The notes beneath the pieces are model-generated. The model ran no database searches. It was not told the origin of the DNA and saw only the letters and a list, made by a program, of their open reading frames with translations. From Nitrospirota bacterium (GTDB lineage: Bacteria > JACPQY01), in the NCBI GenBank assembly GCA_016190245.1, contig JACPQY010000083.1, positions 11,899-75,898 on the forward strand: 64,000 nt of DNA. The letters are read 5' to 3'. Positions 42,772-50,332 of the stretch are shown here, piece by piece (position 1 is the first letter of the stretch; every line of letters starts with the position of its first letter). The position numbers and the translations under genes were made by a program.

Positions 42772-44094
42772 TCACCCGCCCCGGCGCTCTCCAATCGGCA
42801 CGTAGGAGCGCTGATCCGGGCCCGTGTACACCTGGCGCGGGCGCGCGATCTTCTGCTCCGCGTCGGTCAGCATCTCCTCCCATTGGGCCAGCCAGCCGGG
42901 CGTGCGCCCGATGGCAAAGAGGACAGGGATCATCGAGACCGGGAACCCCATGGACTGGTAGATGAGGCCCGAGTAGAAGTGGACGGTGGGGAACAGCCGG
43001 CGCGAGACGAAGTAGTCGTCGTTCAGGGCGAGCCGTTCGATTTCGAGCGCGATGTCGAGCAACGGGTTCTTCCCCGTGACTTCGAAGACTTCGTCGGCGA
43101 GCTTGCGGACAATCTTCGCGCGCGGATCGTAGTTGCGGTAGACACGGTGCCCGAACCCCCAGAGGAGCTCCTCACCGGTCTTCACGCGCCGGATGAAATC
43201 GGGGACGCGATCCCGGGAGCCGATCTGCGTGAGCATCCTGACCACGCCCTCGTCGGCGCTCCCCTGGAGTTGGCCGTAGAGCGCCGCGCAGCCGCCGGCG
43301 ATGGCGGAATACGGGTCCGCGTGCGAGCTCCCGATTCCGCGCACGGCCGTCGTGCTGCAATTCTGCTCGTTGTCCGCATGGAGCACGAACAGGCTGTCCA
43401 GCACCCTTTCGAACACCGGGTCTGGACGATAGCCGTGATCGCCGACGTTGAACATCATGTTGAGCAGATTGCCGGCATAGGAAAGGTCATCGCCAGGGTA
43501 GACATAGGGAAGACCTGCGGCGTGGCGGTAGGCAAACGCTGCGAGCGTGGGCATTTTCGCCAGGACCCGAACCATGTGGCGCCGGCGCTCAGCCGGATCG
43601 CGAATCTTCTTCGCCTCGGGGTAGAACGTGGATAGCCCCGCCACCGTACCGACAAGAATGCCCATAGGGTGCGCGTCGTGGCGGAAGCCGTCTATGAATT
43701 TCTTCAGGTTCTCGTGGATGAAGGCGTGCGACAGAACGTCGCCGGTCCAGGCTTTCAGTTCCGCGCGGCTCGGGAGCTCTCCATGGATGAGAAGGTAGGC
43801 CGTCTCGAGAAACGTGCTGTGGGTCGCCAGTTCCTCGATGGGGTATCCGCGATAGCGAAGGATGCCTCGTTCCCCATCGAGAAACGTGATCCGGCTTCGG
43901 CACGAGGCGGTGTTGGAGAACGCCGGGTCGTAGCACATGAGCCCAAAGTCATCCTCCGAGACTTTGAGTTTCCGCAGTTCGCCGGCGGGAATGCCCGCGC
44001 TTCGATCGGGGTAGGTGCCGTACTGGATGGGGATTTCAATGGCTTTTCCGGTCCTGTTGTCCCGGATCGTCAACGTGTCCTTGCGATCGGTCAT
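42772..44094 (-). CDS. gltA: Citrate synthase
   Basis: 440 residues from ATG 44094 (MTDRKDTLTIRDNRTGK), which matches family N-termini better than the ORF start at 44139. Catalytic His in VLHADNEQNCSTTAVR, His in GFGHRVYRNYDPR and the Asp further on. The loop usually GGANEAV is GSADEGV. It condenses acetyl-CoA and oxaloacetate in the TCA cycle. Divergent from the YggU gene with a 62 bp spacer. Confidence 0.95.
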   Translation of the reverse strand: MTDRKDTLTIRDNRTGKAIEIPIQYGTYPDRSAGIPAGELRKLKVSEDDFGLMCYDPAFSNTASCRSRITFLDGERGILRYRGYPIEELATHSTFLETAYLLIHGELPSRAELKAWTGDVLSHAFIHENLKKFIDGFRHDAHPMGILVGTVAGLSTFYPEAKKIRDPAERRRHMVRVLAKMPTLAAFAYRHAAGLPYVYPGDDLSYAGNLLNMMFNVGDHGYRPDPVFERVLDSLFVLHADNEQNCSTTAVRGIGSSHADPYSAIAGGCAALYGQLQGSADEGVVRMLTQIGSRDRVPDFIRRVKTGEELLWGFGHRVYRNYDPRAKIVRKLADEVFEVTGKNPLLDIALEIERLALNDDYFVSRRLFPTVHFYSGLIYQSMGFPVSMIPVLFAIGRTPGWLAQWEEMLTDAEQKIARPRQVYTGPDQRSYVPIGERRGG

Positions 44095-44156
44095 GGTCGG
44101 CAACGTGTCTCTTCTACCCCCCGCGGCTTGACGAATCAACCTCTTTCCGATGGGGT

Positions 44157-44387
44157 ATGCGGCTAGTGAAGCTGACCGTTCTCGCGAAGCCCGGCGCGCG
44201 CGAAACCCGCGTGGAGCGCGTGGACGAAAGGACGGTCCGCGTCTGGGTCCGGGAGCGCCCGGAAGGGGGCGAGGCCAACCGTGCCATCGTCCGGGCGCTG
44301 GCCGTATTCATGGATGTCGCTCCATCACGACTGACGATCCTCTCAGGCCACACCTCCCGCCGGAAGATCATTCAGGTCGGGGACTAG
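44157..44387 (+). CDS. DUF167 (YggU) family protein
   Basis: 76 residues: VKLTVLAKPGARETRVERVD, then PEGGEANRAIVRALA and LTILSGHTSRRKIIQV, which is the whole DUF167 fold. These small proteins are widespread and of unknown function. It starts at ATG 44157, divergent from gltA. Confidence 0.92.
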   Translation: MRLVKLTVLAKPGARETRVERVDERTVRVWVRERPEGGEANRAIVRALAVFMDVAPSRLTILSGHTSRRKIIQVGD

Positions 44388-44451
44388 CCCTCCGAAGAAG
44401 ACTCCGCGGCGAGCGAACCCGACCCTCCCCGCTTATGCACGGCCCTCCGCA

Positions 44452-45561
44452 CTACACCAACTTTTCCAAATACCGCGCGGCCGGCGCGACGCGGATCCCC
44501 TCCGGGCTCACGTAGTCCTTCGTGCCCGTCGCGGAAATCTGCCAGGCCTCCGCCTGGGGAAACCTCGCCTTCAAGTACTTCAGACCCGTCGCGAGGGGTG
44601 CGTCGGACCATTTCGCTTCAATCAGGGCCAGAGGCCGCCCCCCCTCCAGGATGACGAAATCCACTTCGCGGCCGTCCACATCCCGAAAATAGCGCAAGTC
44701 CAAGTCGCGCCCTCGGGAGTCCGACTCGAAGTGCACCCCCTTGAGAAGGTGCATGGCCACCAGGTTCTCGAACCGCTCGCCCTCCCGCGGAACGAGGCTC
44801 CAGTCGAACTGATAGTGCTTGCGCTCCTTCTTGACCGCCCTCAAGCGCGGCGCGCCAAACGGCGGCAGGCGGACAATGGCGTACAGACGCTCCAGGATGT
44901 CGAGCCACGTCGAGACGGTCTTGTGGCTGACCTGGAGATCCTCGCACAAGGCGTTGACCGAGAGGGGGCTGCCGACGAGTTCGGGCAGCCTCAGCATCAG
45001 CAGCTCGATCCTTCCCAGGTCCTGCACTCTCTCAAGGCTCACCAAATCGTCGCGGATCAGGCGTGTGCGATACTCGCGCGACCATCTTCGGGCCTGCGTC
45101 TCCGAGCCGCCCAGGAACGGTTCAGGGAAACCCCCAAGCCTCAGCAAGTCCTTCAGGGTGTGTCCTCCTTTCGCCCCGAGCTCCGCCAGGGACAAGGGGT
45201 GCAGGCGCAGGAGGTGGTACCGACCCTGGAGGGACTCCCCTCCAAATCGGTAGAAATCGAGTCGGGCGCTCCCCGTGACCAGGATCTTCACGTGTTCACC
45301 CCGCAGGTCGTACAATCCCTTCAGGTAGTTGCGCCAAGCCCGGTACTTGTGGATCTCGTCGAACACGAGCAGCGGGGCATCGGGCAGTTCCCGCTTGAGG
45401 ATCCTCTCCCGGTGCTCCGCCGCGTCCCAGTTCAGGTATCCGCCCCGGTTGCGCAGCACCTGCAGCGCCAACGTGGTCTTGCCGACCTGCCGGGGTCCCG
45501 CCACGAACACCATCTTGCGCCGAAGGTCTCGGCGAACCTGCCCGAGAAGGTATCTCTCCAT
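44452..45561 (-). CDS. AAA-type ATPase of the DUF4143 family
   Basis: 369 residues. Walker A GPRQVGKTTLAL, Walker B LLVFDEIHKYRAW, sensor segment ILVTGSARLDFY and LHPLSLAELG. A winged-helix segment (LCEDLQVSHKTVSTWLDILE) comes before the C-terminal DUF4143 nuclease-like domain with DVDGREVDFVILEGGRPLAL and IEAKWSD (D...E-x-K). Such stand-alone proteins are common in genomes with many mobile elements; the function is unclear. Confidence 0.88.
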   Translation of the reverse strand: MERYLLGQVRRDLRRKMVFVAGPRQVGKTTLALQVLRNRGGYLNWDAAEHRERILKRELPDAPLLVFDEIHKYRAWRNYLKGLYDLRGEHVKILVTGSARLDFYRFGGESLQGRYHLLRLHPLSLAELGAKGGHTLKDLLRLGGFPEPFLGGSETQARRWSREYRTRLIRDDLVSLERVQDLGRIELLMLRLPELVGSPLSVNALCEDLQVSHKTVSTWLDILERLYAIVRLPPFGAPRLRAVKKERKHYQFDWSLVPREGERFENLVAMHLLKGVHFESDSRGRDLDLRYFRDVDGREVDFVILEGGRPLALIEAKWSDAPLATGLKYLKARFPQAEAWQISATGTKDYVSPEGIRVAPAARYLEKLV

Positions 45562-45743
45562 TTCCCGAGCATACGGGCATTTTCACCTTCAGTCAAAAGG
45601 CCACGCTCCTCTTTTCGACCCTTGTGGAAAATACCCGCACAGCTCGGCCCCGTGCCGGCCCCTCCCACCCGCCCGTGGGCCATCGAGGCCCCGCCCCCGC
45701 CACAGGGAGCGCCGTCCGCTGCCTGGCCTCGTCCGCGCATGCG

Positions 45744-45780
45744 TTGACAGACATAAGTCGTAATGCGTAAATATGCTATA
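45744..45780 (+). promoter_or_regulatory. Probable promoter giving a leaderless toxin-antitoxin mRNA
   Basis: TTGACA at 45744-45749 and TAAATA at 45768-45773, 18 bp apart, fit a sigma70 promoter. The expected start of transcription falls at or beside the ATG at 45780, so there is no room for a ribosome binding site. The bases TAATGCGTAAATATGCTATA also form an imperfect dyad that could be the antitoxin operator. Confidence 0.55.
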
Positions 45781-45998
45781 TGAGAATCACGCTCTCCATA
45801 CCCGATCAGGTTGCCAAGCGTTTCCAGTCGGCCGTGCCACCGCGGCAAAGGTCGCGGCTCGTGACCGAGTTGATCGCCCGGGAACTGAGGCGCAAGACCC
45901 ACGCCTTGGAGGCGGCATGCAAGGCCGCCAACCGAGACAAGACGGTGGAGAAAGAGATTGACCAGTGGCAAGCCTTTGAGGATGGGACCGGAGATTGA
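45780..45998 (+). CDS. Ribbon-helix-helix antitoxin
   Basis: 72 residues: N-terminal RHH (MRITLSIPDQVAKRF, then RSRLVTELIARELRR) and a charged C-terminal helix (TVEKEIDQWQAFEDGTGD) for toxin binding. It is followed with a 4-base overlap by a MazF gene. No Shine-Dalgarno sequence is seen, in line with the leaderless promoter. Confidence 0.85.
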   Translation: MRITLSIPDQVAKRFQSAVPPRQRSRLVTELIARELRRKTHALEAACKAANRDKTVEKEIDQWQAFEDGTGD

Positions 45999-46330
45999 AC
46001 ACGACTGGAATCCGACGCGGCGACATCTGGTGGGTCAACCTCGATCCCACCCAGGGATCGGAGATCAAGAAGACGAGACCTTGCTTGGTCCTGACCTCGG
46101 ACACGCTGAATCGTTTGCGCAAGACCGTCGTCGTCATCCCGCTCTCGACGGCCGCCAAGTCCCATCCCCCCATCACGATTCCGATAGCGTGCAAAGACCG
46201 GCCCACCGTCGCGATTATGGATCAGGTGCGCGCCGTGGGGAAACATCGCCTCCGGACCCGGATCGAGTCCGCATCCGCCGAGGCCATGAATTCCGTCGGA
46301 AAGGCCCTCTCCACCATCCTGGAGCTCTGA
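45995..46330 (+). CDS. MazF/PemK-family endoribonuclease toxin
   Basis: 111 residues from TTG 45995. GIRRGDIWWVNLDPTQGSEI, RPCLVLTSDTLN, VVVIPLSTAA and AIMDQVRAVGKHRL are standard MazF motifs. Overlaps the antitoxin stop. It should cleave mRNA. It is a different lineage from the integron mazF (PTQGSEIKKTRP here against [12 protein letters not shown] there). Confidence 0.9.
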   Translation: MNTTGIRRGDIWWVNLDPTQGSEIKKTRPCLVLTSDTLNRLRKTVVVIPLSTAAKSHPPITIPIACKDRPTVAIMDQVRAVGKHRLRTRIESASAEAMNSVGKALSTILEL

Positions 46331-46558
46331 GCCCGCTTTCGGAGGCCCCTTCTCCACGCCTCTCGGTCGCCGATAGGGATAGCCACCTGTTTCGGCCTGA
46401 ACTCCATCGTGGTGGTTCAAGAATCAAGGTCTGACCCTCATTCCACAAGGGCCTCCGTGTTCTCCGCGACCCAACCTCGACCCCCAAAGTGGGCGGATTT
46501 TCGGATTGACGGAAATGCGGAACCGTGGGATACTGCGGGAGGAAGAAGAGTGGAAGGC

Positions 46559-46840
46559 ATGAACACCAGACAGGTGGCTCTTGGAAAGCGCAATCAGATC
46601 ACACTGCCGCGGGAGTTCACCCCGAAGGGAATCTCCTTGTTCCAATGCGAAAAACAGGAGGACGGCACCATCCTGCTGGTTCCCCAGGTGACCGTGCCGG
46701 CCAACCAGGCGTACTTCTGGTCCAAGCGGTGGCAGGAGGGAGAGGACGGCGCCTCGGAGGATATCCGCGCCGGGAGGTTGCGCAGGCACGGCTCCGCGCG
46801 TGAGTTGATCGGGCGGCTCGATCGAAAGCGTGGGGCGTGA
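46559..46840 (+). CDS. AbrB-like (SpoVT fold) antitoxin
   Basis: 93 residues from the internal ATG 46559, preceded by GGAAGG. The N-terminal swapped-hairpin motif reads VALGKRNQITLPREFTPKG, and the acidic-to-basic C-terminal part presumably binds the toxin. It is followed directly by a RelE-type gene. The longer ORF upstream has no family-like sequence. Confidence 0.75.
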   Translation: MNTRQVALGKRNQITLPREFTPKGISLFQCEKQEDGTILLVPQVTVPANQAYFWSKRWQEGEDGASEDIRAGRLRRHGSARELIGRLDRKRGA

Positions 46841-46843
46841 CAC

Positions 46844-47137
46844 CTGGCTGTCCGGTTCAGGCTGGTCACTACGGAACATTTCGAAAAGCAGGCAACTGGA
46901 CTTCCGGACCCGGTGTACAGACAACTCAAGAGCAAGCTTCGCTTCCTCGAGACCAATCCGAGACACCCGTCCTTGGAATCCCACGCGGTAGAACGCACAA
47001 CCGGGGACTTCGGCGGGAAAGTATTCGAATCGTACGTCACTGAAAAGTACCGGATGACGTGGGAGTATGGGCCCTCCAAGGGCGAAATCACGCTTCGGAA
47101 CGTGGATAACCACGATGAGTGTTTGAAGCGTCCATAG
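46844..47137 (+). CDS. RelE-type toxin with a non-AUG start
   Basis: The frame continues upstream of the first ATG (46913) to the antitoxin stop and reads LAVRFRLVTTEHFEKQATGL, PDPVYRQLKSKLRFLETNPRHPS, GGKVFESYVTEKYRMTWEY and LRNVDNHDECL. This is a complete RelE fold of 97 residues only if translation begins at CTG 46844, since no ATG, GTG or TTG occurs in frame there. Starting at 46913 would delete the first strand and helix. The start is inference. Confidence 0.65.
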   Translation: MAVRFRLVTTEHFEKQATGLPDPVYRQLKSKLRFLETNPRHPSLESHAVERTTGDFGGKVFESYVTEKYRMTWEYGPSKGEITLRNVDNHDECLKRP

Positions 47138-47218
47138 TAAAGTCTGCGGCGTAGTTCTTGCCCCTGTCGAATGATGTCACCCCGCCCCGGTCTGGGCGGG
47201 CGCGAGGCGCAACGCACA

Positions 47219-48442
47219 TCACAGCGTGATCTGGCTGAGTTGAAGGATGGGCAGGAGGATCGAGAGGAGCAGGAAGACGATCACACCGGCCATCACGACG
47301 ATCATCATGGGCTCGAGGAGCGTCACGAGGCCGTTGATCTTCGTCTCCGTTTCGAGTTCGTAGCTCTGCGCCACCTTGAGGAGCATCTCCTCGAGGGCGC
47401 CGCTGCGCTCCCCCACCGCCACCATGTGGATGAGGATCGGCGGGAAGAGGCGGCTCTGGCGCAACGGCTCGTGCAGCGAAGCCCCCTCGGACACGCGCTT
47501 GCGCGCCTCGTCAATCGCCCCTTCCAGGATGATGTTGTTCACGACCGGCTTGGAGATTTCGAGGGCCTGGAGGATCGTGACGCCGCTCGAAAGCAGCGTG
47601 CTCAGCGTGCGGGAGAAACGCGCCACCGCGAGGTTGCGGAGGATCTTTCCGAAGAGCGGGAGCATAAGGAGGAAACGATCCACCATCAACCGGCCTCGAT
47701 GCGTGCGGCGGAACCGGCGCAGCGACTCGACCCCGGCCGCCACCGCGATCACAGCCACCCACCAGAACCGGCTGAATGCCCGCGATAGCGTGAGCAACAC
47801 CCGCGTCATAAGCGGGAGCGTCATCTCCATCTCCTCGAAGATCGTCAGGATCCGCGGGAGGAGAAACGTGAAGATCAGGAAAATGAAGACGGTGCCCACC
47901 GCCGTCATGAACACGGGGTAGTACATGGCCTTCTTCACGCGGTTCTGCACGGCAACCTGGTTCTCGAGGAACTCCGCGAGGCGCAGCAGAACCGAGTCCA
48001 ACGCTCCGCTGGCCTCCCCCGAGCGCACCATGTTCACGTAGAGCAGGTTGAAGATCTGGGGGAAAACCTGGAGCGAATCCGCCAGCGATTTTCCTTCGTT
48101 CACGCTCTGGCGCACCTGCGTGAGTGTCTTCTTCATGCGCGCCTCGTCCACCTGTTCGATGAGGGCCGTCAGGGACTCGAATACCGTGAGTCCAGCCCCC
48201 AGGAGGGTGGCCAACTGCCGGGTGATGGCGGCGACTTCCTGGATGTTCACTCTCCTGAACGGCAGCGAGATCCCTTTGCTCAGCAGGGGCCGGACCTCCC
48301 TCAGGAGTCCCTCACGCAACTCCGTAGCATAGACGCCGTCGCGCTTGAGCTTGAGGCGGGCCACGCGGGCGGTGTCGGCCTCGACGACGCCGGACATCGT
48401 CTTGCCGTCTTCGCGGTATCCCCGGTATTCGAAAAGGGGCAT
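47219..48442 (-). CDS. gspF: Type II secretion inner-membrane protein GspF
   Basis: 407 residues. Two T2SSF repeats, each followed by membrane helices: LATLLGAGLTVFESLTALI, VRSGEASGALDSVLLRLAEF, and in the second half LSTLLSSGVTILQALEISK, VAVGERSGALEEMLLKVAQS. The last helix is IVVMAGVIVFLLLSILLP. It forms the membrane platform with GspE. Last gene of the gspC-D-E-F run; no gspG-like pseudopilin follows here. Confidence 0.94.
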   Translation of the reverse strand: MPLFEYRGYREDGKTMSGVVEADTARVARLKLKRDGVYATELREGLLREVRPLLSKGISLPFRRVNIQEVAAITRQLATLLGAGLTVFESLTALIEQVDEARMKKTLTQVRQSVNEGKSLADSLQVFPQIFNLLYVNMVRSGEASGALDSVLLRLAEFLENQVAVQNRVKKAMYYPVFMTAVGTVFIFLIFTFLLPRILTIFEEMEMTLPLMTRVLLTLSRAFSRFWWVAVIAVAAGVESLRRFRRTHRGRLMVDRFLLMLPLFGKILRNLAVARFSRTLSTLLSSGVTILQALEISKPVVNNIILEGAIDEARKRVSEGASLHEPLRQSRLFPPILIHMVAVGERSGALEEMLLKVAQSYELETETKINGLVTLLEPMMIVVMAGVIVFLLLSILLPILQLSQITL

Positions 48443-48444
48443 CA

Positions 48445-48620
48445 GGATCGGGAGGCGGCAGTCGGGAGGCGGCAGTCGGAGAAGCCGTGAAGCCGGGAGG
48501 ACGGGAGGCGGGAGGCGTCGAAAAGCGAGACCGGGAGGTCGGGAGATCGTGAAGACGAGGGAGACTGAGCCGCCGGTTCGACCCCGTGCTTTCTCACGAT
48601 TTCACGACCTCACGATTCCG
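48445..48620. repeat. Short tandem and palindromic repeats between gspE and gspF
   Basis: CGGGAGGCGGCAGT occurs twice in tandem near 48450-48475, followed by several GGGAGG units. Then CACGATTTCACGACCTCACGA contains three TCACGA repeats. No gene. This repeat cluster interrupts an operon whose genes usually abut, and resembles the 'GTGAACC' repeats at 4800 and 9905. Confidence 0.55.
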
Positions 48621-48625
48621 CAACG

Positions 48626-50332
48626 TCACGCGAGTTCCAACACTTCCTCTTGGGTCACGCGGAGGATCTCCTCCACCGTCGTCTGCCCCGCCAGCACGCG
48701 GCGCGCGCCGTCTTCGCGCAGCGTCTGCATGCCCCTCGATCGGGCCAGTCGGCGGATGACGTTGGCGTCCGTCTTCTGAACGATGGCTTCCTGGATTTCC
48801 GGCCCTACGACCAGCAGCTCGAAGATGCCCGTCCGGCCGCGAAAGCCGGTGAACAGACACTCGGGACACCCCTTGCCACGGTAGAACTGCACGCCGCCCG
48901 AGGCGGAATGGGACACGCCCAATTCCACCACCTGCGAGGCGGACGGCTCGTACGGCTCCTTGCAGGACAGGCAGATCGTGCGCACCAGGCGCTGGGCCAG
49001 AACGGCCACGAGCGAGGACGAAATCAGAAACGGCTCGGTGCCCATGTCGATCAGGCGCGTGAGGGCGCCCGGCGAATCGTTCGTGTGGAGGGTGGAAAAG
49101 ACGAGGTGCCCCGTGAGCGAGGCCTGGATCGCGATCTCCGCCGTCTCCACGTCGCGAATTTCGCCGACGAGGATCACGTCCGGGTCCTGGCGCAGAATGG
49201 AGCGCAGCGCGCTGGCGAACGTAAGCTCGATCTTGGGATTCACCTGGATCTGGCCGATCCCGCGGATCTGGTACTCGATGGGATCCTCGACGGTGATGAT
49301 GTTCTTGTCCGGGGAGTTGATCTTCGAGATGGCGCCGTAGAGGGTGGTCGTCTTGCCCGATCCCGTCGGCCCGGTCACGAGGATGATCCCGTTGCTCCGC
49401 ACGATGAGCTTGTGGACGGTCTCCAGCTCCTTCCCATCGAGGCCAATTTCCTCGAGATGAAGGAGGCGCAGGCTCTTGTCGAGCAAACGCATGACGATCC
49501 GCTCCCCGAAGGCGGTGGGCACGGACGAGACGCGGATGTCCACGTCCTTCCCCGCGATGAGCAAGCGGATGCGGCCGTCCTGCGGGAGACGCTTCTCGGC
49601 GATGTTCATCCCGGCCATCACCTTGACGCGCGAGGTGATCGTCGGCTGGGCGGCCTTCGGAGGCGTGAGCACGTTGTAGAGGATGCCGTCGATCCGATAG
49701 CGGATGACCAGATCCCGCTCGAACGGCTCCACGTGAATGTCCGTGGCGCGCTGCTTGATCGCGTTGTAGAGGAGCGAGTTCACGAGCCGGATGATGGGCT
49801 GCTCGTCCGTCACGTCGAGGAGGTCTTCCGCCTCCGGGAGGGCCTCGGCATCGATCCCCAGCGAGTCCTCCTTGAGCCCCTCCATGGTCCGTCCCGAGGC
49901 CGCGAGCTTGTCGTAGATCTGGTTGATGAGGGCGACGATGCGCTCCTTCTCGGCGAGGCGCAGATCGAGCGGGCTTTCGAGGACGAGCCCGAGGTCGTCA
50001 ATCCCCTCCAGGTCCAGCGGATCGTGCATCACGGTCAGAACACTCCCGTTGAGCCTCTTCAGGGGGATGATGTGGTGCTGCTTCACGAACTGGATCGGGA
50101 TCTTCTCGGCCAGCGACACATCGAGGTCGTCGGGCGGCCGCTGGAGGAGGGGGATGTCGTATTGGCGGGCGAGCGCCTGGATGAGAAGGGTCTCCGTGAT
50201 CGCCTTCTGCTTGAGCAGGATCTCCCCCACGCGCCCGCCTTTGGCGCGCTGGGTTTCGAGAGCCGCCTCAATGGCGTCGGGCGCGACCCCGAACTCTTCG
50301 GTCAGGATCTCGCCCAGCCGCCTGGCCGTCAC
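48626..50332 (-). CDS. gspE: Type II secretion ATPase GspE
   Basis: 568 residues. N-terminal MshEN-type domain (LGEILTEEFGV, LLIQALARQYDIP), Walker A GPTGSGKTTTLYG, Asp box NIITVEDPIEYQIRGIGQIQ (first 20), Walker B ILRQDPDVILVGEIRD, His box ASLTGHLVFSTLHTND and the zinc-binding cysteines CLSC and CPEC. It powers pseudopilus assembly. The start overlaps the gspD stop (ATGA). Confidence 0.96.
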   Translation of the reverse strand: MTARRLGEILTEEFGVAPDAIEAALETQRAKGGRVGEILLKQKAITETLLIQALARQYDIPLLQRPPDDLDVSLAEKIPIQFVKQHHIIPLKRLNGSVLTVMHDPLDLEGIDDLGLVLESPLDLRLAEKERIVALINQIYDKLAASGRTMEGLKEDSLGIDAEALPEAEDLLDVTDEQPIIRLVNSLLYNAIKQRATDIHVEPFERDLVIRYRIDGILYNVLTPPKAAQPTITSRVKVMAGMNIAEKRLPQDGRIRLLIAGKDVDIRVSSVPTAFGERIVMRLLDKSLRLLHLEEIGLDGKELETVHKLIVRSNGIILVTGPTGSGKTTTLYGAISKINSPDKNIITVEDPIEYQIRGIGQIQVNPKIELTFASALRSILRQDPDVILVGEIRDVETAEIAIQASLTGHLVFSTLHTNDSPGALTRLIDMGTEPFLISSSLVAVLAQRLVRTICLSCKEPYEPSASQVVELGVSHSASGGVQFYRGKGCPECLFTGFRGRTGIFELLVVGPEIQEAIVQKTDANVIRRLARSRGMQTLREDGARRVLAGQTTVEEILRVTQEEVLELA

